In this document: positions 27,384-38,000 of the stretch, one piece after another | Layout of the letters: every line of letters starts with the position of its first letter | Numbering within the stretch: position 1 is the stretch's first letter | NCBI GenBank assembly: GCA_041389525.1 | Contig: JAWKRR010000034.1 | Span: forward strand, 15,600 to 79,599 | Direction of reading: 5' to 3' | Length of the DNA: 64,000 nt | DNA from: JACKFB01 sp041389525 | GTDB taxonomy: Bacteria > Myxococcota_A > UBA9042 > PHBI01 > JACKFB01 | Position numbers and translations under genes: made by a program | The notes under the pieces: model-generated | Told to the model about the DNA's origin: nothing | Database searches by the model: none | Seen by the model: only the letters and a program-made list of their open reading frames with translations

Positions 27384-29375
27384 TCAGTCGAGGAAGCAAC
27401 CCCACACGCCGCCGCCGTCGGGTCCGCAGAGGCAGCTGGACATGTTGCAGTCGCTGCCGCCCGCCGCGCTCGCCCCAAGGCAGGGATGCCCTGGCGTGGT
27501 CGACCCGCCGGAATACGAGGTGGTGCCGATGGCGTCGTTCGGTTCGCGCTCATCGCCGATGGTGTCGCAGTCGTTGTCGATGCCGTTACAGAGCTCGGGC
27601 GCGCCTGGGTACACGGTGTTGTCACCGTCGTTGCAGTCGTCGGGCTCGAGCGCTCGGAAGTCTCCGCTGGGCGCGCAGTAGCACGCGGACGTCCCGACGC
27701 CGAACCCGTCGCCGTCGATGTCGGTGAAGTACTCCACGCAGTTGACGGCATCGAGGTCGTTGTTGGTGCCGTTGCAGTTGTCGTCTTCGGGGGTCGAGCA
27801 ATCCTCGGCGATGGAGCCGAGCGGGTCCTCGATGCAGACGAAGCCCTCGCCCGCCACGCAGCCCATGGTCCCGTTCTCGCACAGGTCCGCGTCCAAGCCG
27901 TCGCAGGCCTCGTCGTAGTTGGGGAAGTCCGCCGGCGTCGGCGCGTCGCAGTCCACCCAGGCGCCCGCATCGCACGTCTCGTTGCCGGTCCCGCAGATGC
28001 TGCTGCAGGGCTGCGTCACGCCCTCGTCGATGTCACCGTCGCAGTCATCGTCGATGTTGTTGCAGATCTCGAACCCAACGCCGTACGGCTCGGCGCTGCA
28101 GACCGGGCCCGTCCCCGTCCCGCCGGCCGGGCACACCCAGTAGCCGTGGGCTTCGCAGGCAGCGCCCGCGCCGACCGTGCAAGGCTCGCCCAAGATCCCC
28201 GCGCCGTTGCTCCAATCCTCGTCGGTGGCGCCGTCGCAGTCGTTGTCCAGGTTGTCGCACAGCTCCGGCTCCGGTCCGCCCATGCACAGGCCGTACTCCG
28301 CGTTGATGATCCCCCAGTCCATGACGTGCGTGTCGCCGCCGCCGGGGACCGTGCGCCCGCCGGGGTGAAAGCCCACGTTGACCAACATGACGAGGTCCTG
28401 CGACACGCTGCGCGCGTAAATCGCCCCGCCCTGCACTTCCGAACGCCACGAGTCGAGCTGACAGCCGTTGCCGCACGAGCCCTCCTGCCCCGGCAGCCCG
28501 CAGTGGTCGCACGCGCCGCCGCACGCCGTGTTGCAGCAGTACCCGTTGGCGCAGTACCCGCTGGTGCACTCGTCCTGCCAGTCGCAGGTGTCGCTGTCGG
28601 CCTTCCACGCGGCGCAGAAGCCCGCCTGGCACAGGCCGCTCAAGCAGGTGGCGTCGCTGGTGCAGAGCGAGCCATTGATCCGCCGGTTCATGCCGCCCGG
28701 GTTGAGACACCCTGAGCACGCCATCAGCAGCACCCAGTCTTGCTGAACCAAGGCCGCAGACTCCGGCGCTGGCAGCGTCCCGCGGGCGGTCCCCGCCTCC
28801 GGCACGCGCGCCTGGTTCGGCAGCGCGTCGGCTCCCGAAGCCACGCCCGCCCCGGCGAAATCCATCGGCGCTGGCGCCAGCGGCGTCATGGTCCCGAGCA
28901 CGGCACACTCACCGGACTCCGTGCAGTGCCAGTACTCCTCGGGCGCCACGCCGGTGGGCGGCGGTCCGCAGGAGTCCGCGAGCTCTTCAGGGGTCGCGTC
29001 CGCCGCACAGCACCCGTCGATCAGCGTGTTCGTGCAGTCCCCGCCTGCCTCGCAGCGGTCTTGGGTGCAGCCGACGCTGTCGTCGCAGTCGGCGTCCATG
29101 TCGCACTCGCGGCAGTCCCCGGCGGTGCACCACGCGCCAGCCGGGCAGTCCGAGTCGACCGTGCACTCCGTCCCCACAGGTGCCGGCGCGGCCTTCACGT
29201 CCGAGCCCGCGTCCGCCTTGACGCTCGACGCGACGGTCGAACCCGGCGCGCTCTCGCACCCGGCCATGCCCACCACCCCGAGGACGAGGCAGCCGAGCAC
29301 CACGCCGCGCGCCGCGATGGCCACGCGAGGCGCCCGCCCAGCCCTTCCGAGACGCTGCCAGCGTGATTCAGGCAT
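27384..29375 (-). CDS. MopE-like lipoprotein with CDGxDNDCDG metal-binding motifs
   Basis: A long basic N-region and GVVLGCLVLGVVGMAGC form a lipoprotein signal. After several CxxDxDC-type Cys modules, the C-terminal part carries the MopE/SbsA-type acidic metal-binding repeats: LCDNLDNDCDGATDE, ICNNIDDDCDGDIDE and LCNGIDNDCD, plus GDGFGVG. These motifs are typical of myxobacterial surface proteins and probably bind calcium. The ATG at 29375 has AAGGGG six bases upstream; ATGs at 29396 or 29405 (the last overlapping the previous stop as TGATG) are possible. It is the last gene of the three-gene operon starting at 39254. 663 residues. Confidence 0.85.
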   Translation of the reverse strand: MPESRWQRLGRAGRAPRVAIAARGVVLGCLVLGVVGMAGCESAPGSTVASSVKADAGSDVKAAPAPVGTECTVDSDCPAGAWCTAGDCRECDMDADCDDSVGCTQDRCEAGGDCTNTLIDGCCAADATPEELADSCGPPPTGVAPEEYWHCTESGECAVLGTMTPLAPAPMDFAGAGVASGADALPNQARVPEAGTARGTLPAPESAALVQQDWVLLMACSGCLNPGGMNRRINGSLCTSDATCLSGLCQAGFCAAWKADSDTCDWQDECTSGYCANGYCCNTACGGACDHCGLPGQEGSCGNGCQLDSWRSEVQGGAIYARSVSQDLVMLVNVGFHPGGRTVPGGGDTHVMDWGIINAEYGLCMGGPEPELCDNLDNDCDGATDEDWSNGAGILGEPCTVGAGAACEAHGYWVCPAGGTGTGPVCSAEPYGVGFEICNNIDDDCDGDIDEGVTQPCSSICGTGNETCDAGAWVDCDAPTPADFPNYDEACDGLDADLCENGTMGCVAGEGFVCIEDPLGSIAEDCSTPEDDNCNGTNNDLDAVNCVEYFTDIDGDGFGVGTSACYCAPSGDFRALEPDDCNDGDNTVYPGAPELCNGIDNDCDTIGDEREPNDAIGTTSYSGGSTTPGHPCLGASAAGGSDCNMSSCLCGPDGGGVWGCFLD

Positions 29376-29404
29376 CGCTTGCCCCTTGGAACTCATCAGA
29401 TGCA

Positions 29405-32400
29405 TCAAGGCCCACACGTCGGGTCCGCGATATTCGGATTGTGCCGGCACACGCCCACGCTGGTGTCGCACGAGTCGATGGTGCACGGGTCGGAGTCGTT
29501 GCACAGGCCGTCGCCCGGACACGCCACACACGCCAGGTCGTTCCGGAACTCGCAGGTCCCGAGCTGCTGATTGCACGAGTCGAAGGTGCACGGATTCCCG
29601 TCGTTGCAGATCTTCAGCAGGGTGTTGCACATGCCCCCGGCCTCGCAGGTGGCATCGAAGCACTTGTCGTCCGAGGCGCAGTCGGCGTCGACGTCGCACC
29701 CAGTGCAGGCCGGGATGGCCGCCATGGTGCAGTGCCAGCCGCCGCCGGGGTCGGTGACGCAGGTGCCGCTCGTGCAGGGGTCAGCGGTCTCACAGGTCAC
29801 CGGCACCACGACGCAGTTGCCGTTGGCGCCATCGCAGGTCGCCACGGTGCACGGAGCCGTCGCCGCAGCCGAGCAGTCCTTCGTCACCCACTGGCAGCTG
29901 CCCTCCGCGCTGCAGGTGTCGACCGTGCACGGGAACGCGTCGTCGCAGTCCCCGTCGACCGAGCAGTGGACGCAGCCCGGCAGCGGTCCGTTGTGGGTGC
30001 AGAAGTGGTTGAGGTCGCAGGCGTCCTGGGTACAGGGGTCGTCGTCGTCGCACTCGGCGACGTCGTCGCACGGCTCGCAGCCCGGCCCGCTCAAGTTCTG
30101 GCAGGTGCCGGCGATGAGGTCACAGGAGTCCCACGTGCAGTCGTCGTTGTCGTCGCACTCGGCGTCCGAAGCGCACGCTGGCGCGCACCCGCCGATGGTG
30201 ACGTGCGCGCAGATCTTGCTCGCGCCGCACGAGTCCGTCGTGCACGCGTTTCCGTCGTTGCAGTCCGCGACCGTGGTGCAGGGCCCGCAGCCGGGCTTCG
30301 GCACGTGGTCGCAGGTGCCTCCGGCGTTGCAGACGTCGGTGGTGCAGTCGTCGCCGTCGCTGCAGTCGCTCGCTTGGGTGCACGACACGCAGCCGGGCAG
30401 CGGGTTGTTGACGCAGATGCCCTCGGGCGAACAGTTGTCCGACGTGCAGGGGTCGCCGTCACCGCAGTCGGCCGGCGTGTCGCACGCGCAGGCCGGCGCG
30501 ATGGGGTGCTGACAGACTCCCTGGGCTCCGCAGACGTCGTCGGTGCAAGGCTCGCTGTCGGTGCAGTCGCCGGCGACCGTGCAGACCTTGCAGCCCGGAA
30601 TCGAGGCGTTGACGCAGCTCCCAGCCGCCCCGCAGCTGTCGTTGGTGCAGGCGTTCGAATCGTTGCACTGCGCCCCGCTGCTGCACGGGACGCAGCCAGG
30701 GATCGCCGACTGACTGCACTTGCCCTCGGGCGAGCACACGTCGTTGGTGCAGGGGTCCGCGTCGGCGCACTCGGAGTGCATCGTGCAGATGCCGCAGTCA
30801 GGGATGGCGTTGTTCGCGCACTTGCCGCCCGTGCAGACGTCGGCGGTGCAATCGTCAGCGTCGTCGCACTGCGGCGAGGTCGTGCACGCCGTGCAGTTCT
30901 GGACTGGCGCGTTGAGGCAGGTCCCGGCGGCGGTCAGGCAGCTGTCGGTGGTGCAGACGTTGGAGTCGTCGCAGTCGCTGTCGACCTTGCAAGCGCAGGC
31001 CGGGTCGGGCGCGTGGAGGCAGGCCCCCTCGGCGCCGCAGGTGTCGACGGTGCAGTCGTCGCCGTCACCGCACTGCGCCGCGGTGGTGCACAGCGTGCAG
31101 GGCGAGATGGGAGCGTAGGCGCAATCGCCGCTGGGCTCGCAGCTATCCGCGGTGCATGGGTCGCCGTCGACGCAGTCGGAGTCCTTCGTGCAGTCCGCGC
31201 ACCCGAGGATCGGCGCGTGCTTGCAGACGCCGTCGGCCCCGCAGGTGTCCGTGGTGCACGCGTCCTGGTCGTTGCATTGGGCGGCGCTGGCGCAGCTCAC
31301 GCAGCCGGCGATGGGGCTGTTCTGGCAGGCGCCCGACGCGGACAGGCAGGTGTCTTTCGTGCAGGGATCCAGGTCCTCGCAGTCGATGTCGACTACGCAA
31401 CTGCACCCTGGCAACAGCGTGTGCTGACAGGTCCCGGCCGCGCCGCAGAGGTCCTGGGTGCAGGCGTCGGCGTCGTCACACTGAGCGGCCGTCGTGCACG
31501 CGACGCACGCGGGGTCCACCACGTTGCCGCAGCTCCCGTCGAGGCGGCAGCTGTCCACCGTGCACGGGTCGGCGTCTGTGCAGTCTCCCGGCGTCAACAC
31601 GCAACCGGAGGTCGGGTTGCAGGCGCCGATGAGGCAGTCGCCCTTGTTCGGACACACCTTCGGCGCGAACTGGCACGCCCCCGTGCTCGGGTTGCAACTG
31701 CCGGCGCCCTCGCACGGGCCCTCGGGGGTGCACTCGAGGGGGTCGTTGAAGCAGCCCGTCGCGGCCGAGCAGCCGTCGATGGTGCAGGGGTCGGTGTCAG
31801 CGCAGTCCAGCGGCGGGTTCGAGCACGAGCCGTCGACGGGGCTGCAGACGTCCTTGGTGCAGCTGTCGCCATCGGAGCAGGTGATCGCCGAGAAGAAGCA
31901 GGCGCCGGTTGAGGGATTGCAGGCGTCCGCCGTGCAGGCGTTGCCGTCGCTGCACACCTTGGGCGCGAAGATGCAGCCCTGGACCGGGTCGCAGCTGTCC
32001 TCCGTGCAGGCGGAGCCGTCGCTGCACGGGAACACCTGGTTGCTGCAGAGCCCGGTGCCGGGGGCGCAGGAGTCCACCGTGCAGGCGTCGGAGTCGTCGC
32101 AGTTCTTGGGGGTCGTCACACAGCCCGACGCCGGGTTGCACGTCGCGATCTGGCACAGGTCGCCCGCCGTGCATGAGACGGGGACGTTCTGACAGCCCAG
32201 CGTGGGGTGGCAGCTGTCGGTGGTGCAGAAGTTGTCGTCGTTGCAGGAGGACGGGACGCTGACGCAGCCGCCGCTCGCGGGCTCGCAGCGCTCGTCCGTG
32301 CAAGGGTTGCCGTCGCTCGGGCAGGTCTTGGCCGTGTAAACGCAGCCCAGGACGGTGTCGCACGAGTCCTCGGTGCACGGGTTGCCGTCGTTGCAGCTCT

Positions 32401-35035
32401 CGGGGCTGTGCGAGCACGCGCCGCTGATGTTGGAGCAGCTGTCCTTGGTGCACGCGTCGCCGTCGGAGCAGTCCTTGTTGCCGAAGTAGCACCCGGAGAT
32501 GCTGTCGCAGGCGGCGGGGAAACACGGGCCAGCGCTGGGGCAGCTCTTCGGCGCCTGCACGCACTCCCCGGTGCCGGTGTCGCACGAGCCCACTTCGCAG
32601 AGGCTGGCGTTCGCGCACACCTTGTCCACCGACACGCAGCCGCTGCCTGCCTCGCAGGTCTCGGTCGTGCACGGGTTGCCGTCGTCGATGCACGGCGCGG
32701 GCGCCTGCGAGCACGCGCCGCTCGTGGTGTCGCAGCTTCCGACCGTGCACGGGTCGCCATCCTCGCAGCTCAGCGGAGCGTGAGTGCACGCCCCGGTCGT
32801 GCCATCGCAGCCGTCGATCGTGCAGGGATTCCCGTCGTTGCAGGCAGCCGGCGCCGCGTTCACGCAGCCCGTGATGGGGTTGCACGAGTCGTCCGTGCAC
32901 AGGTTGTTGTCGTTGCAGTTGATGTCGGTGTGCTTGCACCCGACGCCGGCCACGCACACGTCGATGGTGCAGATGCTGTTGTCATTGCAGCTCTCGGGCT
33001 GCGTGAGGCAACCCAGCACCGGGTGGCAGATGTCTTTGGTGCACAGGTCCTGGTCGTCGCAGACCTGCACGGCGTGCTGGCAGCCCAGCGTCGAATCGCA
33101 CGAGTCGGTCGTGCAGACGTCCTCGTCGTCGCAGTTTCGCGGCACCTGCGTGCAGGCTCCCGAGGTCGGGTCGCACTTCGCGACCGTGCACTCATCGCCG
33201 TCGTCGCTGCAGGTCGGCGCCGTGAAGGCGCAGCCGCTCGCCGGGTCGCAGCTGTCCACCGTGCACAGGTTTCCGTCGGTGCAGGTGACCGCCTTGTGCG
33301 AGCAGGCGCCAGTCAGGTTGTCGCAGGTGTCGGTGGTGCACGCGTCGTTGTCGTCGCAGTCCTTCATGCCGAAGGTGCAGCCCGTATCGACCAAGCACGC
33401 CTTCGGGAAACAGGGACCGCCGTCCGGACAGACGATCGGCGCGCTCGAACACGCGCCCGTCGCGGGGGCGCAGCTGTCCTTGGTGCAGGCGTCGCCGTCG
33501 CTGCAATCCTTGGCCGGGAACACGCACCCCGTCGTCACGTCGCAGCTGTTGTCGGTGCAGGGCTTGCCGTCGTCACACACCGTCGCCGGGTTCGAGCACT
33601 CGCCCGAGGAGACGTCGCAGAGGTCGTCGGTGCACGCGTCGCCGTCGCCGCAGTCCTTCGGCGTCTGGATACAGCCCGTCGAGAGGTCGCACTTGCCCGA
33701 GGTGCACGGGTTTCCGTCGTCGCAGGTCTCGTCCACGTACACGCACTCGCCCGTCGCCGGATCGCACAGGTCTTTGCTGCACGGGAAGTCGTCGTTGCAG
33801 TCGACCGGCGAGTGCTGGCACTTCCCGGTGCCCGGGTGGCACTTGTCGTTGGTGCAAGCGTCGCCGTCGTTGCACGGGTTCACGGCGAAGGTGCAGCCCG
33901 TGAGCGGGTCGCAGGCGTCGACGGTGCACGGGTTGGTGTCGACGCACACTTTGGGTTCGGACACGCAGCCGCTGGCGGGGTCGCAGGAGTCGTCGGTGCA
34001 CTCGTTGCCGTCGTCGCAGGCGGTGGGAGTGCTGACGCAGCCGGTGCCAGGGTTGCAGCTGTCATCGGTGCACGGATTGCCGTCGCTGCACACCGTGGAG
34101 ACGAAGGTACAGATCCCAGCCGGCCCGCAGGTCCCGACCGTGCACGCGTTGTTGTCGTTGCAGTCGATCTTCTGCTTGCACGGGATGCAGTCGGCGATCT
34201 GAGTGTTGGCGCAGGCGCCGGTCGCGGCGTCGCAGGAGTCCGTCGTGCACGCGTTGTTGTCGTTGCAGTTCTTCGGCGACGCGACGCAGCCCAGCGAAGG
34301 GTTGCAGCCGTCGGTCGTGCAGGGGTTCTGGTCGTCGCAGACGATAGGCACGTTCACGCACGCGCCGGTCGCGGGGACGCAGCTGCCCGTGTGGCACTTG
34401 TCCGACGCCGCGCAGACTTTCGGGGTCCCGCCCACGCACACGCCCTGCTGGCACGTCGCGTTCTCGTCGCACTTCGACTCGCTCGCGCACTTCGTCCCGT
34501 TCTGCAGGCTCAGCCCCACGCAGTACCCGGACTCGCACTTGCCGAGCCGGCATGGGCCCAGCGGCTGCCCGTCAACCAGCGTGCACTGAGCGTCGATCTG
34601 GCACTCGGTCCCCACCTCCGGCTTCGTGTCGGCGTCCGCGTCCGCGTCCGCGTCGGCGTCCGCGTCGGCGTCCAACCCTCCGTCGACCTCCGCGGCGTCC
34701 ACTTCGGCGTCCGCGTCGCCGGAATCGGCCGCGTCGGTCTCCGCGTCGCCCGTGTCACCGTCCACCTCGTCGGCGACCTCGGGCGTGTCGACGTCCGGCG
34801 ACACCTCGGCGTCCGGCGACCCGGCGTCCGCGTCCGGCGTGGCGTCGGGCCCGTCCGCATCGACCGCGCCGTCGCTCTGAGTCGAGTCGGGCGTCCCCCC
34901 CGTGTCGTTACCGCCGTTTCCGGTCGAACCGGGGCAGGCGGTCAGCGCCAACAGCGCCAGCAGCGTGAGGTACTGAGCGAGACGGAGCGGCAAGAGGCGT
35001 GGCCCCCTCCGCGGAGCGGGGTCGGTCATCGCCAT
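29405..35035 (-). CDS. Giant Cys-repeat lipoprotein (C-x-DG-x-PCT-x-DSC modules)
   Basis: A lipoprotein signal (QYLTLLALLALTAC) is followed by a Thr/Asp-rich linker and an Asp-Ala run. Several dozen ~35-residue modules follow, of the form CDDGNPCTDDSCNPxTGCV, each with about five or six cysteines and an acidic turn. Later modules change to a CxxCTxxxDCxDxD form (CTTAAQCDDADACTQDLC). The near-complete repetition, acidic side chains and many paired cysteines imply a very long disulphide-stiffened, cation-binding fibre on the cell surface. No catalytic motif is seen. The ATG at 35035 follows the upstream stop after one base (TAG c ATG), so the two genes are coupled. 1876 residues. Confidence 0.85.
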   Translation of the reverse strand: MAMTDPAPRRGPRLLPLRLAQYLTLLALLALTACPGSTGNGGNDTGGTPDSTQSDGAVDADGPDATPDADAGSPDAEVSPDVDTPEVADEVDGDTGDAETDAADSGDADAEVDAAEVDGGLDADADADADADADADTKPEVGTECQIDAQCTLVDGQPLGPCRLGKCESGYCVGLSLQNGTKCASESKCDENATCQQGVCVGGTPKVCAASDKCHTGSCVPATGACVNVPIVCDDQNPCTTDGCNPSLGCVASPKNCNDNNACTTDSCDAATGACANTQIADCIPCKQKIDCNDNNACTVGTCGPAGICTFVSTVCSDGNPCTDDSCNPGTGCVSTPTACDDGNECTDDSCDPASGCVSEPKVCVDTNPCTVDACDPLTGCTFAVNPCNDGDACTNDKCHPGTGKCQHSPVDCNDDFPCSKDLCDPATGECVYVDETCDDGNPCTSGKCDLSTGCIQTPKDCGDGDACTDDLCDVSSGECSNPATVCDDGKPCTDNSCDVTTGCVFPAKDCSDGDACTKDSCAPATGACSSAPIVCPDGGPCFPKACLVDTGCTFGMKDCDDNDACTTDTCDNLTGACSHKAVTCTDGNLCTVDSCDPASGCAFTAPTCSDDGDECTVAKCDPTSGACTQVPRNCDDEDVCTTDSCDSTLGCQHAVQVCDDQDLCTKDICHPVLGCLTQPESCNDNSICTIDVCVAGVGCKHTDINCNDNNLCTDDSCNPITGCVNAAPAACNDGNPCTIDGCDGTTGACTHAPLSCEDGDPCTVGSCDTTSGACSQAPAPCIDDGNPCTTETCEAGSGCVSVDKVCANASLCEVGSCDTGTGECVQAPKSCPSAGPCFPAACDSISGCYFGNKDCSDGDACTKDSCSNISGACSHSPESCNDGNPCTEDSCDTVLGCVYTAKTCPSDGNPCTDERCEPASGGCVSVPSSCNDDNFCTTDSCHPTLGCQNVPVSCTAGDLCQIATCNPASGCVTTPKNCDDSDACTVDSCAPGTGLCSNQVFPCSDGSACTEDSCDPVQGCIFAPKVCSDGNACTADACNPSTGACFFSAITCSDGDSCTKDVCSPVDGSCSNPPLDCADTDPCTIDGCSAATGCFNDPLECTPEGPCEGAGSCNPSTGACQFAPKVCPNKGDCLIGACNPTSGCVLTPGDCTDADPCTVDSCRLDGSCGNVVDPACVACTTAAQCDDADACTQDLCGAAGTCQHTLLPGCSCVVDIDCEDLDPCTKDTCLSASGACQNSPIAGCVSCASAAQCNDQDACTTDTCGADGVCKHAPILGCADCTKDSDCVDGDPCTADSCEPSGDCAYAPISPCTLCTTAAQCGDGDDCTVDTCGAEGACLHAPDPACACKVDSDCDDSNVCTTDSCLTAAGTCLNAPVQNCTACTTSPQCDDADDCTADVCTGGKCANNAIPDCGICTMHSECADADPCTNDVCSPEGKCSQSAIPGCVPCSSGAQCNDSNACTNDSCGAAGSCVNASIPGCKVCTVAGDCTDSEPCTDDVCGAQGVCQHPIAPACACDTPADCGDGDPCTSDNCSPEGICVNNPLPGCVSCTQASDCSDGDDCTTDVCNAGGTCDHVPKPGCGPCTTVADCNDGNACTTDSCGASKICAHVTIGGCAPACASDAECDDNDDCTWDSCDLIAGTCQNLSGPGCEPCDDVAECDDDDPCTQDACDLNHFCTHNGPLPGCVHCSVDGDCDDAFPCTVDTCSAEGSCQWVTKDCSAAATAPCTVATCDGANGNCVVVPVTCETADPCTSGTCVTDPGGGWHCTMAAIPACTGCDVDADCASDDKCFDATCEAGGMCNTLLKICNDGNPCTFDSCNQQLGTCEFRNDLACVACPGDGLCNDSDPCTIDSCDTSVGVCRHNPNIADPTCGP
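34631..34672 (-). repeat. Hexanucleotide tandem repeat coding (Asp-Ala)n
   Basis: Seven units of GGCGTC/CGCGTC run through the giant Cys-repeat gene and encode an alternating Asp-Ala stretch between the signal peptide and the first modules. Whole-unit changes keep the frame, so the linker can lengthen or shorten freely. Confidence 0.8.
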
Positions 35036-35036
35036 G

Positions 35037-38000
35037 CTAGTTTTCGGCCCCGATCTCGAGCTGCCGCAGCCGCTCCTCCAACGCCTCGATCCGCGCGTCG
35101 CGAGCATCGCCGGGCTGCACCCCGGGGCGATACGACGCCGGCACAATCCCCGTCGAGGGCACGGACGCTCCCGCCCCCCCCTTGATCGACGCCACTTCCT
35201 TGCGCAGCGACTCGATCATCGCCTGCTGCTCCTGAATCGCCCGCGTCAGCACCGGCAGCAGCTGCTCGTAGTTGCGCACGGTCCACAGGCCGAGCGTGTC
35301 GTCGTACTGGACCATCTCGGGAAGCACTTCCTTGAGGTCCTGCGCGATGAAGCCCATCTCCAAATGCGACTCGCGCGCGACCCGCTCGGCCGATCGCTTG
35401 CCGCGCAAGTACGGATGCGTGTCCGGGTTCATGTGGTACTCGACGCCCCGCAGCTTCAAGACCGTATCCAGACCGTACCCGATCGGTCGCACGTCCTTCT
35501 TCACTCGCCGGTCCGACAGCGAATACTCGTAAGTGCGCATGATGTAGGTGGTCTGCACCCAGTAGTACGGCAGGCCGTAGTCGCCCAACATCGCGAGGTT
35601 CGCGCTCTGCGGGTTCATCATGGTGTAGCTTCCGTAGCCGACGCTCATCGTCAGGCCGTTGCCCATGTTGCCCGGGTTGAACGTGATGTTGCCGCCGTTG
35701 GCCGCGCTGAACGTCGAGCCGCTGCCACCGACCTCCAGCCGCCCGTCGGTCCGGATGGTGCCGCCGCCCGCGTACAGGTTCTTCCCGTTGTAGATGCGCA
35801 GCCACGTGCTGTCCGACATGTACCAGCCGCCGCCGTAGCTCTCCCAGTAGATGCCCTGGCTGCCCGAGACGCGGAGCCAGCCGCCGTCGGCGTAGATGTC
35901 GCCGAGCGCGTGGATCTTGTAGGCCGGCGTCGACGTACCCGCGCCGATGGAGCCGCCCGTGCCGATGGTGCCGCTGCCGGCCCAGATGCCCTTGCCGTTG
36001 ACGGTGCGCACCCAGGTGGTGTCCTGCATGAACCAGCCACCGCCGTAGCTGTTGAAGTAGAAGTAGTTGCCGCCATCCACGCGGATGTGGCCGGTCGACC
36101 GAATCTCGCCGCGCACGTCCAGCTTGTAGCCCGGCGTGTCCGTGCCCAGGCCGGTGTTGCCCGCGACCCAGAGGTTGCTCTCGCTCATGAACGACTTGCC
36201 GTGGGAGGTGCGGACCCAGGTCGAGTCGAGCATCCGGAGGCCGCCGCCGTAGCTGTTGAAGTAGATGCCGTTCTGCCCCGAGACGTAGACCCAGTTCCCG
36301 TCGGCGTAAATGATGCCGCCGGTGTAGATGCCCTTGTTGCCCACGGCGCGAATCCAGGACGTATCGCTCATGTACCAACCACCACCGTAGCTGGTGAAGT
36401 TGACCGCGCTCGTCCCGGTGACCTCCAGGTCGCCTTCGGTGTGCAGCGTGCCCTCGACCCACACGCTCTTGCCGCCATAGGTGCGGATCCACGTGGTGTC
36501 GGTCATGCGCCAGCCGCCGCCGTAGCTCTGGAAGTAGAGGCCGGCCCCGCCCGACACCCGCAGCCAGCCGCCGTCGGCGTAGATGTCGCCGGCCGCGTGA
36601 ATCCGGTAAGACGGCGTCGCGAGGCCCACCGCGAGGTTGCCGTCCACGCGCGCGCTGCCCGTCGAGTAGTGATAACCGGACCGCATCTCGCCGCCGGTGA
36701 TGACGTTCTTGTCGTTGTAGGCCCGGATCCAGGTGCTATCCACCATGTTCCAGCCGCCGCCGTAGCTCTCGAAATAGAGGCCTTGGCTTCCCGAGACGCG
36801 CAGCCAGCCGCTGTTGACGAGCACGTCGCCGCTGACCTGCAGCCGATAGCTGCCGTGAGGACCGGTGCCGAGGCCGGTGCGGCCGTTGGCCTGCAAGTGC
36901 CCCTCAGAGAGGAACGAGCTGCCGTTGTAGGTGCGTACCCAGGTCGAATCGACCATGTGCACGCCGCCGCCGTAGGTGTTGAAGTAGATTCCCTGCTGGC
37001 CGGAGACGTAGAACCAGCCGCCGTTGGCGTATACGGTGCCGCTGGTGACCTCGAGCGCCGCGCCCGGGCTCGAGGTCCCGATGCCGACGTTGCCGCCGCG
37101 GTTGATGGTGAAGCGGTTCTGATAGTCGCCCACCATGAAGAGGCTGTTGATGTCGTAGGTGCGCGCCGCGTAGCCGCCGGGGATTGAGCCCGCGGTCCAG
37201 GGCACAGGGGTGAAGCCTGACGCGTGGGAGTTGTCGTAGATCGAGAAGCTCACCGACCCCGTGCGCGCGCAGTAGACCTCGACGTAGAAGGGATCGTAGG
37301 TGCTCGCCTCGACGATGCGGAGCTGGGTGAAGGTCGGGGTGTTGTAGATGTGGTGATTCTCCACCGTCACGCTGGCCCCGCTCTCGAACCCGAACGAGAA
37401 GCCGACCTTCACAGTCAGCTGCGAATGCCCGCCGCTGCTGATGAAGTCGCGAAGGGTGAAGGTCGCGCCCGCCCGGTTGCCCGGGTTCGACGCGATGCGG
37501 CGCCACTCGCCAGCGGTGCAGCCGCCCGACTCGGACTGTCCGGCGTAGCTGCCGGTGATGGTGCCTGTCACCGTCAGGTTGCCGTTGACCTGCTGGTTGC
37601 CGTTGGTCGTCGACTGGCCATTGACCGTCAACGTGTCGTTCACCGTCTGCGCGCCGGTGAACGTGTTGGCGCCGCGGGTCGCCACCTCGTTCCAGGCCGG
37701 GTTGTAGGTCGCCGCGCCGCCCGCGATCTTTCGAAAGAACATCCGGTCGTTGACCGCGTAGGACGCTGCGAGCTGGAACTGGTGGTTGTTGCCGGTGTTG
37801 CTGTGCCGCCCGCTGATGAGGTGGTTCCAGCCGTGCGCGTTGTCGGGAACGGGGTCGACTGGCGCCGACGACTGGAAGAAGCCCGACTGCTCCATGGTCC
37901 CGAAGTTCGGGCGGTCGACCTCGTACCCGTAGAAGGTACCTGTCGGTCCCTGGGGTCCGGCGGGGCCTTGGGCTCCGGCCGGACCGGTCGGCCCCGTCGC

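Noticed and set aside
32207..35185. 992-codon plus-strand frame over the giant Cys-repeat gene
   Set aside because: Low-complexity Val/Ala/Arg sequence and antisense to a clear repeat lipoprotein.
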